From JBCCGG01 sp039029395 (GTDB taxonomy: Bacteria > Pseudomonadota > Alphaproteobacteria > Kiloniellales > JAKSDN01), in NCBI GenBank assembly GCA_039029395.1, contig JBCCGG010000028.1, positions 22,361-86,360 of the forward strand: DNA of 64,000 nucleotides, in the 5' to 3' direction. Shown here one piece after another: positions 41,875 through 49,689 of the stretch. The stretch's first letter is position 1. Each line of letters opens with the position of its first letter. The translations under genes and the position numbers were made by a program. The notes beneath the pieces are model-generated. The model saw only the letters and a program-made list of their open reading frames with translations, ran no database searches and had not been told where the DNA came from.

Positions 41875-42275
41875 GGCGCGAGCCAATCGCGCGTCGCCCG
41901 CTCGGGATCGGCAGCCTCGAGCAGATCGAGGGCCTTCGGGCGGCCGGTGACAATCTCGGCACCCTGTTGCGCGGCGATCGCCTTGAGCTTGGCCGCAACC
42001 GCCGGCTTGCCACTGAAGCGCACGGACTTGAAGCCGCAGCGTAGGGCGGCCAGGGCCTCGCCGGGCCGGTCGGCACAGTCGATCTCGGCCCGCAGGACGA
42101 CCTCGGGATAGGCCGCGCCGGCCTCTTGAGCCACCGCCTGAAACCAGCGCACCCCAACGGTCGCCGAAGCGCCGGGGGCCGAGGCAAGGGTAAGCGCGCA
42201 ATTCAGCTCGCGGGCCGCCGCCAGAGCGGCCTTCGCCTGGGCCAGAGAGTGCACGATCACGACCTTGCCGGCCAT
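41871..42275 (-). CDS. Unrecognised 134-residue protein between gap and the thiE-like gene
   Basis: The frame from ATG 42275 gives 134 residues with no signal peptide or membrane helix. It looks like a small alternating alpha/beta protein (KVVIVHSLAQAKAALAAARE, YPEVVLRAEIDCADRPGEAL, GAEIVTGRPKALDLLEAADPE). It starts 23 bases after gap and ends in an ATGA overlap with the thiE-like gene. I do not know the family. Its alternating pattern could be part of a TIM barrel, perhaps working with the ThiE-like partner; this is inference only. No sign of frameshift. Confidence 0.75.
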   Translation of the reverse strand: MAGKVVIVHSLAQAKAALAAARELNCALTLASAPGASATVGVRWFQAVAQEAGAAYPEVVLRAEIDCADRPGEALAALRCGFKSVRFSGKPAVAAKLKAIAAQQGAEIVTGRPKALDLLEAADPERATRDWLAP

Positions 42276-42298
42276 GGCCGGACGCAGGCGCGAGTCCG

Positions 42299-43306
42299 CT
42301 AGAGCAGCTTGCCCATGGCGACCGCGGTGTCGCTCATGCGGTTGGAGAAGCCCCATTCGTTGTCGTACCAGGACAGCACCCGCGCGAAGGTGCCTTCGAT
42401 CACCTGTGTCTCGCCCAGATCGAAGGTCGAGCTCGCCGGGCTGTGATTGAAGTCGCTGGAGACCAGGGGCTCGTCGTTGATCGCCAGAACGCCCTTGAGC
42501 TTGCCTTTGGCGGCCTTGGTCATGGCGTCGTTGATCTGCTCGATCGAGGTCTTCTTCTTGGTCACCACGGTCAGATCGACCAGGCTGACGTTGGGCGTCG
42601 GCACCCGGATCGACGTGCCGTCGAGCTTGCCGGCCAGATGGGGCAGCACCAAGCCGACCGCGCGCGCCGCGCCGGTCGAGGTCGGGATCAGGTTGCTCGA
42701 GGCGGTGCGCGCCCGGTGCAGGTCCTTGTGCAAGGTATCGACCGTGCGCTGGTCGCCGGTGAAGGAATGCACCGTGGTCATGAAGCCGTGCTTGATGCCG
42801 ACCGTCTGGTCGAGCACGTAGGCGACCGGCACCAGGCAGTTGGTGGTGCAGGATGCGTTGGACACCACGGTGTGGGACTTGCGCAGCTTGTCGTGGTTGA
42901 TGCCGTAAACCACGGTCAGGTCCACGCCCGAGGCCGGGGCCGAGACCAGGACCTTCTTGGCGCCTGCTTCGATATGCTTGGAGGCCGCCTCCTTGCTGGT
43001 GAAGAGGCCGGTGCACTCGAGCACGATGTCGACCCCAAGATCGCCCCAGGGCAGCTTGGCCGGGTCCCGCTCCGCGAGCACCTGCACCTTGTTGCCGTCG
43101 ACCTTGATCGCGCTCTTCAGGGCCTGGATCTTGCCCGGGTAGCGGCCATGCACCGAGTCGTAGCGCAGCAGGTGGGCATTGGCCTCGGCTGTGCCTAGAT
43201 CGTTGATGGCGACGAAGGTGATGTCCTTGCGCTTGGCCTCCATGGCGGCGCGAAACACCAGACGCCCGATGCGCCCGAACCCATTGATCCCGACTCGAAG
43301 AGCCAT
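42299..43306 (-). CDS. gap: Glyceraldehyde-3-phosphate dehydrogenase, type I
   Basis: The protein has 335 residues. The NAD-binding start is VGINGFGRIGRLVFRAA, the catalytic cysteine is in SNASCTTN, and the C-terminal WYDNEWGFSNRM is canonical. It converts glyceraldehyde-3-phosphate with NAD and phosphate to 1,3-bisphosphoglycerate in glycolysis and, in reverse, in gluconeogenesis or the Calvin cycle. It lies between fba and the 134-residue gene; pgk, which usually sits next to gap in related bacteria, is absent here. Confidence 0.97.
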   Translation of the reverse strand: MALRVGINGFGRIGRLVFRAAMEAKRKDITFVAINDLGTAEANAHLLRYDSVHGRYPGKIQALKSAIKVDGNKVQVLAERDPAKLPWGDLGVDIVLECTGLFTSKEAASKHIEAGAKKVLVSAPASGVDLTVVYGINHDKLRKSHTVVSNASCTTNCLVPVAYVLDQTVGIKHGFMTTVHSFTGDQRTVDTLHKDLHRARTASSNLIPTSTGAARAVGLVLPHLAGKLDGTSIRVPTPNVSLVDLTVVTKKKTSIEQINDAMTKAAKGKLKGVLAINDEPLVSSDFNHSPASSTFDLGETQVIEGTFARVLSWYDNEWGFSNRMSDTAVAMGKLL

Positions 43307-43354
43307 ACCGCGTTACCTCGTTGATTTTGTAAGAATTTCAAGTGGAAGGATGGC

Positions 43355-44350
43355 CTAGGCCGAGTACTGCCCCAAGGATGCCAAACCGTTGGCCTCGGCG
43401 CGCGCGAACAAGGCCGCTTGGGCAGCCTCCAGATTGTCCGACTTGCCGCCCCACGCCTTGAGCGGGGCTGCCTGCAACGCCCGGCCATAGGAGAAGCTGA
43501 GCTTCCAGGGCTTGACGCCCTCTAGCTTGTTCATCGCGTCGAGGTGTTCGGTCGCGGCCTCGTCCGACTGGCCGCCCGAAAGGAACACCAAGCCGGGCAC
43601 GGCTGCCGGCACCGCGCGCTTCAGGCACTGGACCGTGCGCTCGGCGACCTCCTGGACGCTTGCCTGTTCCGGGCAGTCCGTGCCCGACAGCACCATGTTC
43701 GGCTTGAGCAAGGTGCCTTCTAGCTCGACCTCCTGGACCGCCAGCTCGTTGTAGACGCTGCGCAGCACTTCCTCGGTCACCACGTCGCAGACGTCGATGT
43801 CGTGGGCGCCATCCATCAGCACCTCGGGCTCGACGATCGGCACCAAGCCGGCCTCTTGGGCCAGTGCCGCGTAGCGCGCCAGCGCGTGGGCGTTCGCGGT
43901 GATGCAGGCGGCGCTCGGCATGTCCTCGGCGATCTTGTAGACCGCGCGCCACTTGGTGAAGCGGGCGCCCAGCTTGGCGTAGTCCTCGAGCCGGGCACGC
44001 AAGCCGTCCAGTCCCTCGGTTACGGTCTCGCCCGGATGACCGGCCAGCGGCTTGGCGCCAGCATCGACCTTGATGCCCGGGATGATGCCGGCGGTCTCGA
44101 TCATCTTGACCAGGGGCGTGCCGTCGGCGGCCTGCTGGCGAATCGTCTCGTCGAACAGGATGACGCCGCTGATGTACTGGCCGGCGCCCGGCGTGGCGAA
44201 CAGCAGGCTGCGGTAGTCGCGGCGGTTTTCCTCAGTCGACTCGACGCCGATCGAGTCGAAGCGCTTCTTGATGGTCGGCGAACTCTCGTCGGCGGCCAGA
44301 ATTCCTTTACCGTCGGCGACCAGCGCCTTCGCCGTTTCCTCCAAGCTCAT
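43355..44350 (-). CDS. fba: Fructose-bisphosphate aldolase, class I
   Basis: From ATG 44350 the protein has 331 residues; GTG at 44380 would add ten, but AGAGGGG lies suitably before the ATG. The class I (Schiff-base) motifs are present: GILAADES (Asp), FTKWRAVYKI (Lys) and the Schiff-base Lys in LEGTLLKPNMVLSG. No zinc motifs of class II are seen. It cleaves fructose-1,6-bisphosphate to the two triose phosphates. It lies directly after tkt on the same strand and 48 bases before gap. Confidence 0.95.
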   Translation of the reverse strand: MSLEETAKALVADGKGILAADESSPTIKKRFDSIGVESTEENRRDYRSLLFATPGAGQYISGVILFDETIRQQAADGTPLVKMIETAGIIPGIKVDAGAKPLAGHPGETVTEGLDGLRARLEDYAKLGARFTKWRAVYKIAEDMPSAACITANAHALARYAALAQEAGLVPIVEPEVLMDGAHDIDVCDVVTEEVLRSVYNELAVQEVELEGTLLKPNMVLSGTDCPEQASVQEVAERTVQCLKRAVPAAVPGLVFLSGGQSDEAATEHLDAMNKLEGVKPWKLSFSYGRALQAAPLKAWGGKSDNLEAAQAALFARAEANGLASLGQYSA

Positions 44351-44380
44351 GGACGACGTCCCCTCTTTGGTTATTGCCAC

Positions 44381-46396
44381 TTAAAGCCGTTGTTTGACGG
44401 CCTCGACCACGGCCTCGGCCGTGATCTCGAACTTGCCGTAGAGATCCTTGTAGGGCGCCGAGTCGCCGAAGCCCTTCATGCCGACGAAGCCACCGCCGTC
44501 GAGCCAGGCTTCCCAGCCGAACTTGGCGGCCGCCTCGATCGCGATGCGAAGCGTTCCGGGCCCGAGCACCTCGTCCCGGTAGTGCTGGGTCTGCGCGGCG
44601 AAGAGCTCCCAGCAGGGCATTGAGACCACGGCCGCCGAGATGCCCTGGTCCTTCAGCAGCGTTTGGGCGGCCAGGGCGATCTCGACCTCGGAGCCCGAGG
44701 CGATAAGGGTGACCTGGCGCTCGCTCTCTGCCGGCGCCAGGATGTAGCCGCCGTGGGCGCAGAGGTTCTCCTCAACATGCTCCAGGCGCACGGTCGGCAG
44801 CTTCTGGCGGGTCAAGGCGATGACCGACGGGTTGTGCTCCGCGGCAATCGCGATCTCCCAGCACTCGGCGGTCTCAACCGCGTCGGCCGGGCGCAACACC
44901 TGCAGACGCGGGATCGCGCGCAAGGCGGCCAGATGCTCGACCGGCTGGTGGGTCGGGCCGTCCTCGCCGAGGCCGATCGAATCGTGGGTCATGACGTAGA
45001 CCACACGCAGGCCCATCAGCGCTGACAGCCGGATCGACGGCCGGCAGTAGTCGGTGAAGACCAGGAAGGTGCCACCGTAGGGAATCACCCCGCCGTGCAG
45101 GGCCATGCCGTTCATGGCCGCCGCCATGCCGTGCTCGCGCACGCCGTAGTGAATGTAGTGTCCGGCGTAGACGCCGGGCTCGACCACCTGGTGGCCGGCC
45201 GCCTTGGTGTTGTTGGAGCCGGTCAGATCGGCCGAGCCGCCGATCATCTCCGGTATCCGCTCGGCCAGCACGTCGAGCACCTTGTTGGAGGCGACCCGCG
45301 TTGCCACCGGTTCGGCCTTCGCGCTGATCTCGCGCTTGAAGTCGACTACGGTTTGGGTCCAATCGTCCGGCAAGCGCCCTTCGAGCACACGCTCGTACTC
45401 GTCGCGCACCGACGGGCCGGTCGACTCGAGGCGCTCGAACCAGGCGTCGGCCTGCTTGGCGCCCCGTGCGCCGGCGTCGCGCCAAGCGGCCAGGATCTCT
45501 TCCGGCACAACGAAGGGCTCGTGCGGCCAGCCCAAGGCTTCGCGTGTGCCGGCGATCTCCTCGGCGCCGAGCGGCGCGCCGTGGGAGCCGGCCGTACCGG
45601 CCTTCTTGGGCGCGCCATAGCCGATCACCGAGCGGCAGGCGATAAGCGAGGGCCGGTCGGACGCCTTGGCCGCCTCGACAGCCGCGGCGATGGCCTCGGA
45701 GTCGTGCCCGTCAATCGCTTGGACGTGCCAGCCGTAGGAGGCAAAACGCGCCTGTTGGTCGTCCGAAACCGAGAGCGACGTGGGGCCGTCGATCGAAATG
45801 CCGTTGTCGTCGAACAGGACGATCAGGCGACCTAATCCCAGATGGCCAGCCAAAGAGGCGGCCTCGTGGCTGATGCCTTCCATCAAATCGCCGTCGCTCG
45901 CGATCACGTAGGTGTGGTGGTCGACCAGGCGGTCGCCGAAGCGCCGGTTCAAGAGACGCTCGGCCAGGGCCATGCCGACCGCGTTGCCGAAACCCTGTCC
46001 CAATGGCCCGGTCGTGGTCTCGATGCCAGGCGCGCAGCCGTATTCCGGATGGCCCGGCGTCTTGCTGCCGAGCTGGCGAAAATTCTTGAGCTGATCCAGG
46101 GTCATGTCCTGGTAGCCGGTCAGGTGCAGGAGCCCGTAGAGCAACATGGAGCCATGCCCGGCCGACAGCACGAATCGGTCCCGGTCGGCCCAATCGGGCC
46201 GCGCGGCGTCGAACTTGAGAAACCTGGTAAAGAGCACGGTGGCCACGTCGGCCATGCCCATGGGCATGCCGGGATGGCCCGACTTGGCTTGTTCGACCGC
46301 GTCCATGGCAAGGGCGCGGATCGCGTTGGCCATATCCTGGTGAGAGACCGCCGACATGCCGTCGGAGGCGGAAAGGGGGGACCGCATGGCGTCCAT
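44381..46396 (-). CDS. tkt: Transketolase
   Basis: The protein has up to 671 residues from ATG 46396; the next in-frame ATGs (46387, 46357) lie before the conserved start IRALAMDAVEQAKSGHPGMPMGMADV, so the exact start is open. The thiamine-diphosphate motif is GDGDLMEGISHEA-like near residue 160 (SDGDLMEG), and the later domain has GVREHGMAAAMNGMALHGG. It transfers two-carbon units in the pentose phosphate and Calvin pathways and also needs Mg2+. It is the first gene of a long minus-strand run. The 221-base space to its right holds divergent promoters. Confidence 0.95.
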   Translation of the reverse strand: MDAMRSPLSASDGMSAVSHQDMANAIRALAMDAVEQAKSGHPGMPMGMADVATVLFTRFLKFDAARPDWADRDRFVLSAGHGSMLLYGLLHLTGYQDMTLDQLKNFRQLGSKTPGHPEYGCAPGIETTTGPLGQGFGNAVGMALAERLLNRRFGDRLVDHHTYVIASDGDLMEGISHEAASLAGHLGLGRLIVLFDDNGISIDGPTSLSVSDDQQARFASYGWHVQAIDGHDSEAIAAAVEAAKASDRPSLIACRSVIGYGAPKKAGTAGSHGAPLGAEEIAGTREALGWPHEPFVVPEEILAAWRDAGARGAKQADAWFERLESTGPSVRDEYERVLEGRLPDDWTQTVVDFKREISAKAEPVATRVASNKVLDVLAERIPEMIGGSADLTGSNNTKAAGHQVVEPGVYAGHYIHYGVREHGMAAAMNGMALHGGVIPYGGTFLVFTDYCRPSIRLSALMGLRVVYVMTHDSIGLGEDGPTHQPVEHLAALRAIPRLQVLRPADAVETAECWEIAIAAEHNPSVIALTRQKLPTVRLEHVEENLCAHGGYILAPAESERQVTLIASGSEVEIALAAQTLLKDQGISAAVVSMPCWELFAAQTQHYRDEVLGPGTLRIAIEAAAKFGWEAWLDGGGFVGMKGFGDSAPYKDLYGKFEITAEAVVEAVKQRL

Positions 46397-46617
46397 CTGT
46401 GCTGCTACCTAGTTCGGAAAGCTCCAGGCCGCCAGGGGTGCGGCCGACCCATCATCCTCTAACGGGCGCAAAATGCCGCCACCGACCCGATTGGTCAATC
46501 TTTAAGGACAAGTGGCTTTGGCCGTCGCGGTTGACCCTCGCTCGCGGCCATGCCTATTCTCGAAGGCAATGGGCCGCGCACATGCACGACGGCCCGCGGG
46601 GGAGTTAAGGGGTCGCC

Positions 46618-46842
46618 ATGTCGCGCATGGAAAACGCAACGCGCCGCCTTGAGCAGGCGCTTGACCGCCTGGAAGGCGCCGTGGCGAACGTCAGCGCCCG
46701 GCCAAGCGAGGATTCCGAGGTTTGGCGCGAGGCGCTACAGCGCGCCCAGGCCGATTACGCGCTGCTCGAACAGCGCGGCGACGAGGTCACGGCGCGACTC
46801 GACGGCGCCATCGCGCGCCTGCGCGCCCTGCTGGAGGACTGA
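46618..46842 (+). CDS. Small coiled-coil protein, DUF4164-like
   Basis: The protein has 74 residues, nearly all helical, with heptad repeats (RRLEQALDRLEGAVANV; DEVTARLDGAIARLRALL). It resembles the alphaproteobacterial DUF4164 proteins often encoded just before zapA, and probably joins in cell-division or envelope assembly through coiled-coil contacts. It ends 4 bases before zapA's ATG, so they are cotranscribed. The ribosome site region is weak (GGGGAG at 46600). Confidence 0.8.
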   Translation: MSRMENATRRLEQALDRLEGAVANVSARPSEDSEVWREALQRAQADYALLEQRGDEVTARLDGAIARLRALLED

Positions 46843-46846
46843 AGCC

Positions 46847-47194
46847 ATGGCGGAAGTGGCGCTGACCATCAACGGCCGAGTCCACACCATCGCCTGCGGC
46901 GACGGCGAGGAAGATCATCTGCGCCTGCTGGCCGGGCACCTAGACGAGAAGGTCGCCGATCTGGTCGACAAGCTGGGGCAGATCGGCGAGGCGCGGCTCT
47001 TGGTGATGGCCGGCCTGATGATCGCCGACGAGCTGTCCGACGCCTATACCCGTCTGGCCAGCCTGGAGGGCGGCGAAGATGCGGCCGAGGGCGCCCAGGC
47101 GGCGCCGCTGGCCGATCAGGCCGCGGCGGCGGCCACCTTGGACCACTGCGCCGAGCGCTTGGAAGCCCTTGCCGCCCGGGTCGAGCAAGCCTAG
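46847..47194 (+). CDS. zapA: Cell division protein ZapA
   Basis: From ATG 46847 the protein has 115 residues. The N-terminal globular domain is typical (LTINGRVHTIACGDGEEDHLRLLAGHLDEKVADL), then a long helix (LVMAGLMIADELSDAYTRL) that dimerises and cross-links FtsZ filaments. The C-terminal part is alanine-rich coil. It works at the division septum in the cytoplasm. The 6S RNA gene follows directly. Confidence 0.92.
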   Translation: MAEVALTINGRVHTIACGDGEEDHLRLLAGHLDEKVADLVDKLGQIGEARLLVMAGLMIADELSDAYTRLASLEGGEDAAEGAQAAPLADQAAAAATLDHCAERLEALAARVEQA

Positions 47195-47199
47195 ATAGA

Positions 47200-47340
47200 G
47201 TCTCCGCGGGGTGGGTGCTGCGCGGTGCGTCAGACCGTTCGATCCCTGGGGCCAATACCGACCTCTTGGGAGCTGTCACTGCCGGGGCCGTGGCCTCGGT
47301 ATACGGCGCCCACCTGCTTTGGCAGGCCACGGAGGATGAG
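47200..47340 (+). ncRNA. ssrS: 6S RNA (SsrS)
   Basis: The segment lies between zapA and the 5-formyl-THF cyclo-ligase gene, the place of 6S RNA in alphaproteobacteria. It folds as one long hairpin: an outer stem CTCCGCGG (47202-47209) with CCACGGAG (47327-47334), a closing stem GTGGGTGC (47211-47218) with GCGCCCAC (47306-47313), and an inner stem ATACCGA (47255-47261) with TCGGTAT (47296-47302). A large central bulge separates them. 6S RNA mimics an open promoter and holds RNA polymerase in stationary phase. Ends are approximate. Confidence 0.88.
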
Positions 47341-47391
47341 CATGGTCAACGGCCGTCGCGGCTCCACCCCGCCCCGAGCTTGTAGGATCCC

Positions 47392-48003
47392 ATGGCGACC
47401 GTGACCTCCCCCCTCGATCAGGAAAAGCAGCGGCTTCGCGCCGCCGCCAAGGCCTGCCGAAACGCCGCCGCCGAAGCCAACCCGGACGCTGGCCGGGCGC
47501 TGCGCGACCAGGTTGGCAGTCTGCTCGAGAGCGGGCGCGTCGCCCTGGGAGCGGGCGTCCCGGTCTCCGGCTATTGGCCCAAGGGTAAGGAGATCGATCC
47601 CCGGCCCCTGATGGCCCATTTGGCCGACCGCGGCCACTCTATCGGTCTGCCGGTCATGATCGGTATGGACAAGCCCTTGCTGTTTCGCCATTGGAAGGAG
47701 GGCGACACCCTCGAGCCGGTTGGCTTTGGCCTCTTGGAGCCGGTCGCTGAAGCACCCGAGCTGTCGCCAAGTTTGCTGCTGGTGCCTCTCCTGGCCTTCG
47801 ACCGGACGGGAATCCGCCTGGGCTACGGAGGCGGCTTCTACGACCGGACCCTGAAGGGCCTACGCGCCCAGGGCCCGACCGTCGCGATCGGCCTGGCGTT
47901 CGGCGATCAAGAGTTGGACCAGGTGCCCCATCACGAAGCCGACCAGGCGCTCGACTGGGTGGTTACCGAGCGCGAGGCCATCGCCATCGCGGCCGGTCGC
48001 TAG
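47392..48003 (+). CDS. 5-formyltetrahydrofolate cyclo-ligase
   Basis: The protein has 203 residues and matches the YgfA/MTHFS family: LDQEKQRLRAAAKACRN at the N-terminus, GYWPKGKEIDPRPLM, and the ATP-binding LGYGGGFYDRTL with preceding LLVPLLAFDRTGIR. It converts 5-formyl-THF to 5,10-methenyl-THF with ATP. Its placement after 6S RNA is the ancestral order; in Escherichia coli the two share a transcript. Confidence 0.95.
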   Translation: MATVTSPLDQEKQRLRAAAKACRNAAAEANPDAGRALRDQVGSLLESGRVALGAGVPVSGYWPKGKEIDPRPLMAHLADRGHSIGLPVMIGMDKPLLFRHWKEGDTLEPVGFGLLEPVAEAPELSPSLLLVPLLAFDRTGIRLGYGGGFYDRTLKGLRAQGPTVAIGLAFGDQELDQVPHHEADQALDWVVTEREAIAIAAGR

Positions 48004-48013
48004 GAGATCGGCG

Positions 48014-48826
48014 ATGCGCCTACTGTTCTGTGGCGACATCGTCGGGCGCAGCGGCCGCCAAGCGGTGATCGACCACCTGCCGGGCCTTCGGCGGGACCTC
48101 AAGCTCGACTTCGTCATCGTCAACGGCGAGAACGCGGCCGGCGGCTTCGGCATCACCAAGAAGATCTGCGACGAGCTCTTCGCGCTTGGCGTCGACGTGA
48201 TCTCTGGCGGCAATCACATCTGGGATCAGCGCGAGGCGCTCGGCTTCATCGACGGCGAGAACCGCCTGCTTCGGCCGATCAACTTCCCGGCCGGCACGCC
48301 GGGCCGGGGCGCCCAGGTCTATGGGGCGCCGGGCGGGCGCAAGGTTCTGGTGGTCAACGTCATGGCGCGGCTTTTCATGGATCCGCTCGACGATCCCTTC
48401 GCGGCGGTAAAGCAGGTGCTGGCGCGCTACAGCCTGGGCGCCTCGGCGGCCGCCATCGTGGTCGACTTCCACGGCGAGGCGACCAGCGAGAAGATGGCCA
48501 TGGGCCATTTCCTGGACGGCAAGGTGAGCGCGTGCCTGGGCACCCACACTCACGTGCCGACCGCCGATGTGATGATCCTGCCGGGCGGCACCGCCTACCA
48601 GTCGGACGTCGGCATGTGCGGCGACTACGATTCGGTGATCGGCATGGATAAGAAGGTGCCGGTCACGCGCTTCTTGCGCAAGCTGCCGACCGAGCGCCTG
48701 TCGCCGGCGACCGGCGAGGGCACGCTCTGCGCGCTCTTTATCGAGACCGACGACAAGACCGGTCTCGCGACTCGGGCCGAGCCGGTGCGCGTCGGCGGCC
48801 GTTTGCAGCAAGCGCTGCCTGCTTGA
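48014..48826 (+). CDS. YmdB-like metallophosphoesterase
   Basis: The protein has 270 residues and shows the metal-binding motifs of the YmdB family: LFCGDIVGRSG, VNGENAAGGFG, SGGNHIWDQRE, DFHGEATSEKMAMG and GTHTHVPTADVMILPGG. In other bacteria these are 2',3'-cyclic nucleotide phosphodiesterases acting on cAMP or RNA ends. It begins 10 bases after the cyclo-ligase and its TGA overlaps the ATG of the EEP gene, so the three are probably one operon. Confidence 0.92.
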   Translation: MRLLFCGDIVGRSGRQAVIDHLPGLRRDLKLDFVIVNGENAAGGFGITKKICDELFALGVDVISGGNHIWDQREALGFIDGENRLLRPINFPAGTPGRGAQVYGAPGGRKVLVVNVMARLFMDPLDDPFAAVKQVLARYSLGASAAAIVVDFHGEATSEKMAMGHFLDGKVSACLGTHTHVPTADVMILPGGTAYQSDVGMCGDYDSVIGMDKKVPVTRFLRKLPTERLSPATGEGTLCALFIETDDKTGLATRAEPVRVGGRLQQALPA

Positions 48827-49689
48827 TGCGCGTTGTCTCCTACAACATTCAATTTGGCCGGGGCCGGGACGGTCGCAACGACCTGGCGCGGATCGCCGAG
48901 GCTGTGCGCGGCGCCGACCTCATCGCGCTTCAGGAGGTCGAGCGCAACTGGCCACGGCCCTGCGGCCCAGAGATGGATCAGCCGGCCGCCTTGAGCGCGC
49001 TCTTGCCTGGCTATCACTGGGTCTATGGCCCGGCCTTCGACGTTGACGCCAGCCAGCTCTTGCCCAACGGCCGGATCGACAACAGGCGGCGCCAGCACGG
49101 CGTCATGCTGCTGGCCAAAGGCCCGATTCTCTCGTTTCGCCCCTTTGCCTTGCCCCGGCTCGACTACGGCGACCAATTCAATATGCAAATGGGCGCGCTG
49201 GAAGCGGTGGTCGCGCCCGGCGACGTGCCGCTTTGGGTCTACGTTGCCCATCTGGGCTACCTCGAGGAGGCCGAGCGCCTTGCCCAAATCGACTATCTGG
49301 CCCAGGAGATCGCCCGGGCGCCGGACCAAGGCGGCGCCTGGAGCGGCCCTTCGAGCCCGCTCGAGGCCTCCTGGACCCTGGATCGCCCCGCGCCTCCCAT
49401 GCCGGCTTCCGCGATTGTCCTGGGCGATTTCAATTCTCAGCCGGACTCGGCGGTCTACGCCCGGCTGACCGGTGCCATGGGTCTGGTCGACAGCCGAGTC
49501 GCCGCCGGCAACTCGGCGAACGAGGGCGTCACCTACCTGGCCAACGCCGATTTTCCGAGCGCGACGGACAAGCGCATCGACTATTGCTTCGTCACAACCG
49601 ATTTGGCCCAGCAGGTCGCCGCCGCCTGGATCGACATGGCCGCCGATGGCTCCGACCACCAGCCGATCTGGGTGGAGCTCGCGCTCTAG
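48826..49689 (+). CDS. EEP-family phosphodiesterase, paralogue of the 20141 gene
   Basis: From ATG 48826 (TGATG overlap with the YmdB gene) the protein has 287 residues. EEP motifs are SYNIQFGRG, LQEVERNW (Glu), GDFNSQPDSA (Asp/Asn) and SDHQPIWVEL (His). About half of residues agree with the protein at 20141-21001, including GPAFDVDAS and NRRRQxGxMLL, so the two are paralogues. Being cotranscribed with a cyclic-nucleotide-type phosphodiesterase hints at nucleotide or RNA metabolism. Its stop interlocks with the convergent oxygenase gene. Confidence 0.9.
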   Translation: MRVVSYNIQFGRGRDGRNDLARIAEAVRGADLIALQEVERNWPRPCGPEMDQPAALSALLPGYHWVYGPAFDVDASQLLPNGRIDNRRRQHGVMLLAKGPILSFRPFALPRLDYGDQFNMQMGALEAVVAPGDVPLWVYVAHLGYLEEAERLAQIDYLAQEIARAPDQGGAWSGPSSPLEASWTLDRPAPPMPASAIVLGDFNSQPDSAVYARLTGAMGLVDSRVAAGNSANEGVTYLANADFPSATDKRIDYCFVTTDLAQQVAAAWIDMAADGSDHQPIWVELAL

